This document shows, piece by piece, positions 12,596-21,355 of a stretch of DNA of 24,501 nucleotides (positions are counted from its first letter, which is position 1; every line of letters starts with the position of its first letter). The notes below the pieces were generated by a model that saw only the letters and a list, made by a program, of their open reading frames with translations, did not search any database and was not told the DNA's origin. The stretch spans positions 1 through 24,501 of the forward strand of contig JAEZEJ010000078.1 in the NCBI GenBank assembly GCA_023417775.1, given 5' to 3'. The position numbers and the translations under genes are program-made. The DNA comes from Actinomycetes bacterium. GTDB taxonomy: Bacteria > Actinomycetota > Actinomycetes > Propionibacteriales > Nocardioidaceae.

Positions 12596-13482
12596 CCCTT
12601 CGCATCCAGCTGCCGGGTCGCTATGACCTCCGTCGATCGCTGAGCCCGCTGCGACGAGGCCCCTACGACCCCACCTTTCGCATCATCGGCGGTGACCTCT
12701 GGAATGCCGTGCGCTCCCCCGCCGGGCCAGCGACGCTGCGACTGCGACAACTCGCTCCTACCGTCGTCGAAGCACGCCTCTGGGGCGACGGCGCCGACTG
12801 GGTCCGCGAGCGCCTCCCTGAACTGCTGGGCGTCGCCGACACCCCGCAGGACTTCTCCCCCGACGACACGTTCATGACCGAACTGCACCGTCGCACTCCC
12901 GGACTGCGCCTGCCGCGCACCCACCGCGTCCTCGACGCCCTCGTCCCCGCGATCATCGAACAGAAGGTCCTCGGTGTGGATGCCTTCACCGCCTGGGGCC
13001 GCATCATCCGCCACGCCGGGACCCCGGCGCCCGGACCAGCTCCCGCCGGGCTCATCGCTCCGCCCGATGCCGGCGGATGGTCATCCGTCCCCTCCTGGGA
13101 ATGGCACCGTGCCGGGGTCGGACCGCAGCGCTACCGCACGATCCAAGCGGCAGTGCGAGTCGGCGACCGGCTCCAAGCGCTCCCCGCCCCACAGCTCGCC
13201 GCCGCCCTCGCCCCCATCCCCGGGGTCGGACGCTGGACGATCGCCGAAACAGCGGCCCGCGTGCACGGTGACCCCGATGCGGTCCCCTGGGGCGACTACC
13301 ACCTCGGTCGTCTCGTCGGGACGGCCCTGGCCGGTCGGATCGTCGACGACGATGACACCATCGCGGAGCTCCTCGCTCCGTATGCGCCGCACCGCTACCG
13401 GGCGCTCCGTCTGCTCGCCCTCCATGTGCGGGTGCCGCGCCACGGGCCCCGACGCTCGCGGGTCGACCACCGCGCCCGCTGA
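12592..13482 (+). CDS. DNA-3-methyladenine glycosylase II-like (AlkA/HhH-GPD) protein
   Basis: 296 residues from ATG 12592, which overlaps the upstream stop; GTG 12571 would add 7 residues. HhH-GPD landmarks: IIEQKVLGVDAFTAW (about 121-135), the helix-hairpin-helix loop PGVGRWTIAETA (about 210-221), and VPWGDYHLGR (about 231-240), where Asp235 sits at the catalytic Asp position of AlkA-type glycosylases. It would remove alkylated bases (3-methyladenine and related) from DNA as the first step of base excision repair. An N-terminal AlkA-like beta domain is plausible from LRIQLPGRYDL and the length. It lies in a run of plus-strand genes starting at the SOS box, which suggests damage-linked expression (inference). 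Confidence 0.85.
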   Translation: MTLRIQLPGRYDLRRSLSPLRRGPYDPTFRIIGGDLWNAVRSPAGPATLRLRQLAPTVVEARLWGDGADWVRERLPELLGVADTPQDFSPDDTFMTELHRRTPGLRLPRTHRVLDALVPAIIEQKVLGVDAFTAWGRIIRHAGTPAPGPAPAGLIAPPDAGGWSSVPSWEWHRAGVGPQRYRTIQAAVRVGDRLQALPAPQLAAALAPIPGVGRWTIAETAARVHGDPDAVPWGDYHLGRLVGTALAGRIVDDDDTIAELLAPYAPHRYRALRLLALHVRVPRHGPRRSRVDHRAR

Positions 13483-13511
13483 TCGGCGGCATTCGAGTCG
13501 CGGCGATCCCG

Positions 13512-14141
13512 ATGTCGCCTGAGAATCGAGGCGTGGAGCAGCGATTCACCGGACACATCGCCGGCCTCGGCACGACCTCGGGTGTGCGCCTCGTGGTCGG
13601 CATCTGGGAGCACTCCCCCTTCGGCCGCTTCGGCGACGTGATGGTCGAAGAGCCCTCCGGGCAGCGGACCCTGCTGGCACCCACAGACGAGATCGCCGAT
13701 TTCGTCGCCGGTACCTACACCTTCGATGCCACCGATATCGCGCCGCTGACCGTCACCATCCACCACGCTCTCTGGGCCGTGCGGCACCGATCGCTCACCC
13801 TCGACTGGCAGGTCGGCCGGCGCCGCCTTCTCGGCGGCCTGCTGCGCGCGGTGCCCGCGGCAGTGCGCGGCAGCGAGTCCTGGGCGCGCGCCATCGACCC
13901 CGCGGCGCGGCTACTGCAGCCCGGGGTGCGCACCCACGGGTCCGCCGGCAATGGCCGTACCGAGTGGTACGCCGCCGACGACCTCCATCGCATCGTGGCC
14001 GCGACCGGCACCTGGCGCGGCGCCTCCCTCGGCACCCTCGCGCCGCTGACCCCTCCGGTCTCCTTCGGATTCTCCTCGGCTCCCCGCAGTCCCTCGCTGA
14101 CCCGGGTGACGAGCGTCATCCGCGAGGGGGACGCCCGTTAG
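13512..14141 (+). CDS. conserved hypothetical protein
   Basis: 209 residues from ATG 13512. GTG 13533 (protein starting VEQRFTGHIAGLGTTSG) is an equally likely start because neither has a strong Shine-Dalgarno. No family is recognised. The N-terminal half looks like a compact beta domain (GHIAGLGTTSGVRLVVGIW, then VMVEEPSGQRTLLAPTDEIA and YTFDATDIAPLTVTI). The middle is basic (WQVGRRRLLGGLLRAVPAAV). The C-terminus is Ser/Pro/Thr-rich. No signal peptide or membrane helix. It follows the AlkA-like gene after 29 bp and precedes the PPOX gene by about 10 bp, so it is probably cotranscribed with them. Confidence 0.65.
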   Translation: MSPENRGVEQRFTGHIAGLGTTSGVRLVVGIWEHSPFGRFGDVMVEEPSGQRTLLAPTDEIADFVAGTYTFDATDIAPLTVTIHHALWAVRHRSLTLDWQVGRRRLLGGLLRAVPAAVRGSESWARAIDPAARLLQPGVRTHGSAGNGRTEWYAADDLHRIVAATGTWRGASLGTLAPLTPPVSFGFSSAPRSPSLTRVTSVIREGDAR

Positions 14142-14151
14142 AGTGCCGACT

Positions 14152-14775
14152 ATGGACGCCCAGATCAGGACCGAGAGCGAACTGCGCGAGATCCTCGGCG
14201 AACCGCACCCCCGCATCCGGGACAAGGACCTCGACCGGCTCGCCGACGTCCATCGGACCTTCATCGAGTCCTCGCCCTTCTGCCTCGTGGCGACCAGCGG
14301 AGCCGATGGCAGCTGCGATGTCTCACCTAAGGGCGACCCTGCCGGGCAGCTCGCGATCGTGCTCGACGACCGGCGTCTCGCCTTGGCCGAGCGCCCGGGC
14401 AACCGGCGTGCCGACGGCTTCGTGAACCTCCTCGCCAATCCGCACATCGGCCTGATCTTCATCGTGCCCGGTCGCGGCGACACGCTGCGGGTCAACGGGA
14501 CCGCGCGGTTGCTCCGCGATGCCCCGTACTGCGAGCGGCTGGAGGTCAAGGGCCATCACCCGCAGGTCATCTGCGAGGTCGAGGTCGAGCAGGTCTTCTT
14601 CCACTGCTCCAAGGCGTTCCTGCGTTCACGGCTCTGGGATCCGCAGTCTTGGGACCCGGAGCATGTCCCCTCGCGGGCCCGGATCGCGCACGCCTTGGAG
14701 CGCTCCGATCAACCGCTCGCCGATGTGGTCGCCCACTACGAGAACCCGTCGTATGCGGCGAACCTCTACGACTGA
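14152..14775 (+). CDS. PPOX-class FMN-dependent flavoprotein (MSMEG_1061-type)
   Basis: 207 residues from ATG 14152; GTG 14143 adds three. The protein has the pyridoxamine 5'-phosphate oxidase-like split barrel: FIESSPFCLVATSGADGSCD, VSPKGDP, RPGNRRADGFVNLLANPHIG, LIFIVPGRGDTLRVNGTARL. The PGNRRADGFVNLLANP segment and the C-terminal FHCSKAFLRSRLWDPQ are typical of the actinobacterial MSMEG_1061 group, expected to bind FMN or F420 and reduce small substrates; no physiological substrate is assignable. Its last 10 bases overlap the 3' end of purE on the opposite strand (14766-14775), so the two transcripts are convergent and antisense at their ends. Confidence 0.85.
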   Translation: MDAQIRTESELREILGEPHPRIRDKDLDRLADVHRTFIESSPFCLVATSGADGSCDVSPKGDPAGQLAIVLDDRRLALAERPGNRRADGFVNLLANPHIGLIFIVPGRGDTLRVNGTARLLRDAPYCERLEVKGHHPQVICEVEVEQVFFHCSKAFLRSRLWDPQSWDPEHVPSRARIAHALERSDQPLADVVAHYENPSYAANLYD

Positions 14776-15266
14776 TCGCGAACCGCAGCGCCCTTGGCCC
14801 GGGCGGCGTCGGCCAGCTCCTCCTGGAAGCGCAGCACCCTTTCGGTGAGCGCCTGGTCCCCGGCGGCCAGCATGCGCACCGCCAGAAGACCGGCATTGCG
14901 GGCATTGCCGATGGAGACGGTGGCGACGGGCACGCCCGCGGGCATCTGCACGATCGACAGCAGCGAGTCCATGCCGTCCAGGTACTTCAGCGGCACCGGC
15001 ACCCCGATCACCGGGAGCGGCGTGACCGCGGCGAGCATGCCGGGCAGGTGAGCCGCTCCCCCGGCCCCGGCGATGATCGCCTCGAGACCCCGTCCGTGGG
15101 CCTGGCGACCGTAGTCGAGCATCTCCGCCGGCATCCGATGGGCTGAGACGACATCGGCCTCGTAGGCGATGTCGAATTCGTTCAAGGCATCGGCCGCGGC
15201 GCGCATCGTGGGCCAGTCGGAGTCCGACCCCATGACGATGCCGACTCGAGGGCGAGGATTCATCAT
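14766..15266 (-). CDS. purE: N5-carboxyaminoimidazole ribonucleotide mutase
   Basis: 166 residues. Class I PurE signatures are present: GIVMGSDSDWPTM (9-21), the SAHRMP loop (41-46) with the catalytic His, and GAGGAAHLPGMLAAVTPLPV in the core. It converts N5-CAIR, the product of PurK, to 4-carboxy-AIR in de novo purine synthesis. ATG 15266 overlaps the purK stop by 4 bases (ATGA), giving tight coupling of the two consecutive enzymes. ATG 15263 directly after is an alternative start. The C-terminus overlaps the convergent PPOX gene by 10 bp. Confidence 0.95.
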   Translation of the reverse strand: MMNPRPRVGIVMGSDSDWPTMRAAADALNEFDIAYEADVVSAHRMPAEMLDYGRQAHGRGLEAIIAGAGGAAHLPGMLAAVTPLPVIGVPVPLKYLDGMDSLLSIVQMPAGVPVATVSIGNARNAGLLAVRMLAAGDQALTERVLRFQEELADAARAKGAAVRDQS

Positions 15267-16414
15267 TCGTCTCCATCGGTGAGGATCGCGGCACTGCGGC
15301 GCGCTCGTGCCAGGACATCGTCGAGGTCGTCGCCCACCGCCGTCACGTGGCCGACCTTGCGGCCCGGCTTGACCGACTTGCCGTAGAGGTGGACCTTGAC
15401 ATCGGGTTCGACCGCCAGGGCGATCTCGCGCTGGGCGACCAGGTCGGTGACCCGCCCGCCGAGGATATTGACCATGACCGCCCACGGCTGGCGGGTCTGC
15501 GTCGACCCGAGCGGCAGATCGAGCACGGCGCGCAGGTGGTTCTCGAACTGACTCGTCACCGCGCCGTCGATGCTCCAGTGCCCGGTGTTGTGCGGTCGCA
15601 TCGCGAATTCGTTGACGAGCACGCGGCCGTCCTCGGTCTCGAAGAGCTCGACGGCGAGCATCCCGACGACGTCGAGGCCCTCCGCGACGGTGCGAGCGAT
15701 CTGAGTGGCCTTCTCCGCGAGCGCGGTCGGCAGGCCGGGAGCCGGCGCCACGGCTTCCACGCAGATGCCATCGGCCTGCCGCGACTCCACGATCGGATAG
15801 GACACGAGCCCCCCCGACGGTCTCCGCGCGATCTGGGCCGAGAGCTCACGGACGAAGGGCACCCGTTCCTCGGCGAGCAGCCGGGCATCGCGGTCGCGGA
15901 CCACGGACAGCGGCTCATCGAGGTCATGGACATCGCCGACCGTCCACACGCCCTTGCCGTCGTAACCGCCGCGGGTCGTCTTGACGATGAAGGGCCACCC
16001 CACCTCCTCGCCGAAGGCACGCAGCTGCTCAGGGGCCTCCGCATCCGGCTCGATGACCCGGAAGCGCGGGCCCGGCACGCCCAGCTCGGCGAGCTTCAGC
16101 CGCATATCGCCCTTGTCCTGGGCGTAGATGAGGGCCTGGGGCCCGGGCCGGCAGGCGACGCCGTCCTGCTGCAGAGCCCGCAGATGCGCCGGGGGCACGT
16201 GCTCGTGATCGAAGGTGACGGCGTCGGCGCCCGAGACGATGCGACGCAGCGTCTCCAGGTCGGTGTAGTCCCCGACCTCATGGTCGACGATCACCTGCGC
16301 CGCGGACACATCGGGCCCTTCGGCGAGCAGGCGGATCCTGACGCCCAGGGCGATGGCGGGCTGTTGCATCATCCGGGCGAGTTGTCCGCCCCCGATCACG
16401 GCGAGTTCAGGCAC
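15263..16414 (-). CDS. purK: N5-carboxyaminoimidazole ribonucleotide synthase
   Basis: 383 residues, GTG start with AGGGTG about 6 bp upstream. This is an ATP-grasp enzyme: N-terminal Rossmann-like loop VIGGGQLARM (6-15), TFDHEHVP (67-74), nucleotide-binding lysine segment KTTRGGYDGKGVW (145-157), and the C-terminal signature NEFAMRPHNTGHWSIDGAV followed by TSQFENHLRAVLDLPLG. It carboxylates AIR with ATP and bicarbonate to N5-CAIR for PurE. The pair is transcribed downstream of the adenylate cyclase gene after a 33-bp gap, as in related actinobacteria. Confidence 0.95.
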   Translation of the reverse strand: MPELAVIGGGQLARMMQQPAIALGVRIRLLAEGPDVSAAQVIVDHEVGDYTDLETLRRIVSGADAVTFDHEHVPPAHLRALQQDGVACRPGPQALIYAQDKGDMRLKLAELGVPGPRFRVIEPDAEAPEQLRAFGEEVGWPFIVKTTRGGYDGKGVWTVGDVHDLDEPLSVVRDRDARLLAEERVPFVRELSAQIARRPSGGLVSYPIVESRQADGICVEAVAPAPGLPTALAEKATQIARTVAEGLDVVGMLAVELFETEDGRVLVNEFAMRPHNTGHWSIDGAVTSQFENHLRAVLDLPLGSTQTRQPWAVMVNILGGRVTDLVAQREIALAVEPDVKVHLYGKSVKPGRKVGHVTAVGDDLDDVLARARRSAAILTDGDE

Positions 16415-16447
16415 GGGATCACCCTAGCGAGAGCGTCGGCCGGGGAC

Positions 16448-17440
16448 TCAGCGGCTGCGGAAGGTTCGTCGTTCCGACACCGTGATCGGTGAGACATTGC
16501 CGAAACCGCGCAGCAGCCGAGGGGGCAGCACCCGTGTCTCGAAGTCATCGCCGAGCCGGCTCGCAGTGGCCTTGTCGATGAGGACCCGGTTGCTGCGTGC
16601 GACATGTGAGAGGCGGGCCGCCAGATTCACCGGCGGACCGAAGACATCACCCAGCCGGCTCAGCACCGAACCGGTCGCGAGCCCCACCCGCAGGCTCGGC
16701 AGTCCGTCACTGGTGGAGAGTCTCTTGACGATCTCCAGGGCGATGCGCGTCGCCTGCACCGGATCGGGGCAGACATAGAGCACCGCATCGCCGAGGGTCT
16801 TGATGACGCGCCCTCCGTGCGAGGTGATGAGATCGGTGGCGCGGGTCTCGAAGGTCTCGACGATACGCGCCAGCCCGGCATCGTCAAGCTCATTGGAGAG
16901 GGCGGTGAAGCGCGAGAGATCGGCGAAGCCGACCGACATGCTCGTGGAGAGCAGCTCCTCGTCGAGGGCACCCTGGGCCTCCAACCGCGATGCGGCGGCC
17001 GCCAGGTGACGTCGCCAGGCATGCACCATCAGCTTCTCGAAAGCGGGACCGGCGGTGGCGACCAGCGCCATCGCCGCCTGCAGTCGGCTGTCCGCGTGGC
17101 CCTCCTCGACGTCGTGCTCCAGCTGGTCGATGAGCGTGGACACCTGCCAGTCGGCGAGACGCGCCATCGTCTGGCCGACGGCGCGGGTGAGTCGGAAGGT
17201 AGTGTCCTCACCGAGCACCCCGTGGTCGATGGCGGACGCGACGATCGCGACTGCCTCGGCATCGGACTCGCCGAATGCCGCGTCATCGCCCGGGTCGGGG
17301 AATCCGAGAGCCCGCCACAGCCGCCGGGTGTTCTCGGGCGACAGCCCCCCTTGCTGGGCGACCTCGTCGCTGGTCAGGTCGAGCCGGGAGCCGAGGATGA
17401 GCGAGACGAGCTCGTCGCGCTCGTCAGCTCGATTCGCCAC
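16448..17440 (-). CDS. class III adenylate cyclase with N-terminal regulatory domain
   Basis: 330 residues from GTG 17440, chosen because AGGAGG lies 6 bp upstream; an in-frame ATG at 17470 lacks this. Catalytic domain about 165-330: VGFADLSRFTALS (first metal Asp174), GGRVIKTLGDAV (Lys214 and second metal Asp218), and GDVFGPPVNLAARL (transition-state Asn272 and Arg276). All class III catalytic positions appear intact, so it should make cAMP. The N-terminus (TSDEVAQQGGLSPENTRRLW, RALGFPDPGDD) resembles the MerR-like/autoinhibitory region of the mycobacterial cyclases Rv1264 and Rv2212; pH sensing as in Rv1264 cannot be inferred from this alone. It overlaps the PH-domain gene by 17 bp, so the two are one transcript. 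Confidence 0.9.
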   Translation of the reverse strand: MANRADERDELVSLILGSRLDLTSDEVAQQGGLSPENTRRLWRALGFPDPGDDAAFGESDAEAVAIVASAIDHGVLGEDTTFRLTRAVGQTMARLADWQVSTLIDQLEHDVEEGHADSRLQAAMALVATAGPAFEKLMVHAWRRHLAAAASRLEAQGALDEELLSTSMSVGFADLSRFTALSNELDDAGLARIVETFETRATDLITSHGGRVIKTLGDAVLYVCPDPVQATRIALEIVKRLSTSDGLPSLRVGLATGSVLSRLGDVFGPPVNLAARLSHVARSNRVLIDKATASRLGDDFETRVLPPRLLRGFGNVSPITVSERRTFRSR

Positions 17441-17945
17441 GGGGAACCTCCTGATGCCTGTCGTGAGCATCGAAGACCAGCTCGCTCACGGTCCGGTGGA
17501 AACGCTCGATGCGCGGGATGTCGTGGAGCTTGAGCCCCTCCTGCTGGGACGCATCGTGCACCACGAGGGTGCCACAGCCCAGGAGGCGGTCGTTCAGGTG
17601 CTTCTCGTAGTTGACGTCGTTGATCCGCATGAGCGGGATCACCCGTCCGGTGCGGGTGAGGATGCCGCGTTGCTCGACGATGCGCAGATTGGTCAGCGAG
17701 TAGGTCCACAGGTACCAGCGCAGGAAGGGCACCACGGTCGTGATGACGAAGAGGATCACGGCGACCGCGATGATGACGCCCCGGACCCAGGAGTCGCCCC
17801 GGGAACCGATGAAGCCCACCGCGAAGCCCGTGACCCCCATGAGCGCCAGTCCGAGGAGGAACGGCACGAAGAGGACCTTGATGTGGGTCCGCGTCTCCTC
17901 GACCACTTCCTCGCCGTCGAGAAGGAGTTTGCGCGAAAGGCTCAT
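17424..17945 (-). CDS. PH-domain (bPH2) membrane protein
   Basis: 173 residues, corresponding by context and layout to M. tuberculosis Rv3278c. A short N-terminus (MSLSRKLLLDGEEVVEETR) precedes two membrane helices (about 22-46 and 53-78). Then comes a bacterial PH domain (about 82-160: YSLTNLRIVEQRGILTRTGR, IPLMRINDVNYEKHLNDRLL, GCGTLVVHDAS). The PH domain should face the cytoplasm; its ligand is unknown. AGGTG lies 6 bp before ATG 17945. The gene is upstream of and overlapping the adenylate cyclase, so the cyclase may be coregulated with, or act near, this membrane protein (inference). Confidence 0.88.
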   Translation of the reverse strand: MSLSRKLLLDGEEVVEETRTHIKVLFVPFLLGLALMGVTGFAVGFIGSRGDSWVRGVIIAVAVILFVITTVVPFLRWYLWTYSLTNLRIVEQRGILTRTGRVIPLMRINDVNYEKHLNDRLLGCGTLVVHDASQQEGLKLHDIPRIERFHRTVSELVFDAHDRHQEVPRGESS

Positions 17946-18004
17946 GCCGGCACCTGCCAGGAAAAACGTCGAGGATGGGCAGACGCCGGCACGACCTCCA
18001 CCAC

Positions 18005-18026
18005 CGATCGCTCGCTACGCTCGCTC
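18005..18026. repeat. GC-rich short repeat between birA and the PH-domain gene
   Basis: CGCTCGCTA and CGCTCGCTC lie head to tail at about 18009-18026, giving the GAGCGAGCGTAGCGAGCG type of sequence common as dispersed small repeats in high-GC actinobacteria. The 137-bp gap 17946-18082 has no gene. The repeat may take part in termination after birA or be a remnant. Confidence 0.35.
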
Positions 18027-18082
18027 ATGCCGCCGATTCTGTCATGGCGCTCGCCCCCCGGGAACGCTCGTGACGGGACGCG

Positions 18083-18910
18083 TCATCGGGCGGGCCGGAC
18101 GTGGACCACGTCCCCTGAGCTGAACGGCTGGCCGTCGACGACGAGCCTGCCGTCCATGTCGACGGTCTCGGCGATGCCGACGACCGGGTCGCCACCCGGC
18201 CGTTCGATACGGACACTCTGGCCGACGGTCACGCAGCGCTCCAGGAAGATCGCGCGCAGCCGCTCGATGGCATCGGCGGACGGATCCTCCCACCGCTCGA
18301 GCCACGTGGCGAGGCGTCTCAGCAGTTCGACCGTCAGGTCGGTGCGGTCCAGGCCCGTCGCCCCCTCGATCGCGAGGGAGGTGGCCGTGGGGACGGGCAG
18401 CTCGTCGGCTCGCAGGGAGACATTGAGACCGATACCGATGATCGCGGCGGCATCGAGGCCCGGTGTCTCGACACGTTCGAGCAGGATCCCGCAGATCTTG
18501 CGTGCGTCGACCAGGACATCGTTCGGCCACTTGATGCCCCCTCCCCTGACTCCCCGGCCGGCCACCAGGTCGTCCACGGCGAGGCCGGTGACCAGGGGCA
18601 GCCAGCTCCAGCGTGGGATCGGCACGGTCGGGCGGATCAGCGCAGACACGGCGATCCCCGAGAGGTCGGGGAGGCTGAAGCCGCGACCGAGGCGACCACG
18701 ACCGGCGTCCTGTTGGTCCGTGGTCAGGACCGAGCCATCGGGGGCACCGGATCGGGCCGCCTCCGCGAGGGCCGCATTGGTACTGGCCGTGCGGCCCGGG
18801 ACGAGGAGATCGCCGCCCCAGCGGGTACCGGCGAGGCGGTCGTTCAGCGCGACGGCGTCGAGCGGACTGCGGGACAGATCACAGGGACCGGGCTGAGGCG
18901 AGGAAGGCAC
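18083..18910 (-). CDS. birA: biotin--[acetyl-CoA-carboxylase] ligase, monofunctional
   Basis: 275 residues. Group I biotin protein ligase without an N-terminal DNA-binding domain. Landmarks: TASTNAALAEAA (41-52), the biotinyl-AMP loop GRGRLGRGF (70-78; most family members have Trp where Phe78 lies), KWPNDV (127-132), and RKICGILLE (137-145) with the catalytic Lys138. The C-terminal SH3-like part ends in SSGDVVHVRPAR. It activates biotin with ATP and attaches it to the biotin carboxyl carrier domain of AccA3, encoded 4 kb away. GTG 18910 has no Shine-Dalgarno; TACCTT lies 5 bases before it, indicating a leaderless transcript. It diverges from accD5 across 17 bp, as in M. tuberculosis. Confidence 0.93.
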   Translation of the reverse strand: MPSSPQPGPCDLSRSPLDAVALNDRLAGTRWGGDLLVPGRTASTNAALAEAARSGAPDGSVLTTDQQDAGRGRLGRGFSLPDLSGIAVSALIRPTVPIPRWSWLPLVTGLAVDDLVAGRGVRGGGIKWPNDVLVDARKICGILLERVETPGLDAAAIIGIGLNVSLRADELPVPTATSLAIEGATGLDRTDLTVELLRRLATWLERWEDPSADAIERLRAIFLERCVTVGQSVRIERPGGDPVVGIAETVDMDGRLVVDGQPFSSGDVVHVRPAR

Positions 18911-18914
18911 AGTC

Positions 18915-18921
18915 TAAGGTA
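18915..18921. promoter_or_regulatory. overlapping divergent -10 elements of birA and accD5
   Basis: TAAGGTA reads TAAGGT (18915-18920) on the plus strand, 7 bases before the accD5 ATG, and TACCTT (18921-18916) on the minus strand, 5 bases before the birA GTG. Both fit the actinobacterial TANNNT -10 pattern at leaderless spacing. Because the two boxes share five base pairs, the two polymerases should exclude each other. Confidence 0.6.
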
Positions 18922-18927
18922 AGCCAC

Positions 18928-20528
<1,601 letters not shown>

Positions 20529-20532
<4 letters not shown>

Positions 20533-20765
20533 GCGAGCAGCAGGAGCAGACCCAGGTCGCACCGGTGCTGAGGGTCGTCAAGGGCGATCTCACCGAGGAG
20601 GAGCTGGCGGCGCTCGTCACCGTCGTGTCGGTCCGCAACGCGGCCGCCGCCCATGCCGCGGCTCGTCGGCCGCGTCGCGCCCGCTCCGAGTGGGGTCATC
20701 CGGTGCGTCAGCAGCGTGCACCGCTGCGCGTCGGCCCCGGGCAGTGGCGCTCGAGCGCCTGGTGA
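20529..20765 (+). CDS. accE5: acyl-CoA carboxylase epsilon subunit
   Basis: 78 residues, GTG start overlapping the accD5 stop by 4 bases. The conserved epsilon core VLRVVKGDLTEEELAALVTV (about 14-33) is followed by a basic Ala/Arg stretch (AARRPRRARSEWG), as in actinobacterial AccE/Rv3281-type subunits. The small protein binds the AccA3-AccD5 complex and raises its activity. Its stop overlaps the maf start (GTGA), so accD5-accE5-maf form one coupled transcript. Confidence 0.9.
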
Positions 20766-21349
20766 CGACGCTCGTCCTCGCCTCAGCGTCTCCGGCCCGG
20801 CTGGAGACGCTGAGGCGTGCGGGCATCGAGCCGGAGGTCATCGTCTCCGGGGTCGACGAGACGGAGGTGGTCGCCCCGTCCCCCGGTCGGCTCGCCGCAT
20901 CCCTCGCCGAGTTGAAGTGCCGGGCGGTGGCCGCGGATCGTCCCGACCGGCTGGTGCTCGGCTGCGACTCGGTCTTGGAGTTCGACGGCGATGTTCTGGG
21001 CAAGCCCCACGACCCCGAGATCGCCCGCGAGCGATGGCGGGCGATGCGTGGCAATGCGGGAGTGCTCCACACCGGCCACTGCCTGCGGCTCGGCGAGGAC
21101 GAGGTCGTGCGGGCGGTGGCGACGCGGGTCCACTTCGCCTACGTCACGGACGAGGAGATCGACGCCTATGTCGCCTCCGGCGAGCCGCTGAACGTCGCCG
21201 GGGCCTTCACGATCGACGGTCTCGGCGGAGCGTTCATCAGCCGCATCGAGGGCGATCACCACAATGTCGTCGGTCTCAGCCTGCCGGTTCTGCGCGACAT
21301 GCTGCATGACTTCGGCATCGTCTGGACGGATCTGTGGAGCGTGCGCTGA
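20762..21349 (+). CDS. maf: Maf-family nucleoside triphosphate pyrophosphatase
   Basis: 195 residues from GTG 20762, which overlaps the accE5 stop; an earlier in-frame ATG at 20690 lies inside accE5 and lacks family sequence. Maf/HAM1 signatures: LASASPARLETLRRAG (6-21), SGVDETEV, GCDSVLEFDGDVLGKP (67-82) with catalytic Asp69 and Lys81, HTGHCLRL, and AGAFTIDGLGGAFISRIEGD near the C-terminus. It hydrolyses non-canonical or certain normal nucleotides to monophosphates, a house-cleaning role; preference cannot be set from sequence. Position after accE5 matches M. tuberculosis Rv3282. Confidence 0.92.
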   Translation: MTTLVLASASPARLETLRRAGIEPEVIVSGVDETEVVAPSPGRLAASLAELKCRAVAADRPDRLVLGCDSVLEFDGDVLGKPHDPEIARERWRAMRGNAGVLHTGHCLRLGEDEVVRAVATRVHFAYVTDEEIDAYVASGEPLNVAGAFTIDGLGGAFISRIEGDHHNVVGLSLPVLRDMLHDFGIVWTDLWSVR

Positions 21350-21355
21350 TCACCG

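Noticed and set aside
17055..18896. 613-residue plus-strand open frame
   Set aside because: It runs antisense through the adenylate cyclase, PH-protein and birA genes, all of which have clear motifs; its own translation is Ser/Arg/Pro-rich noise.
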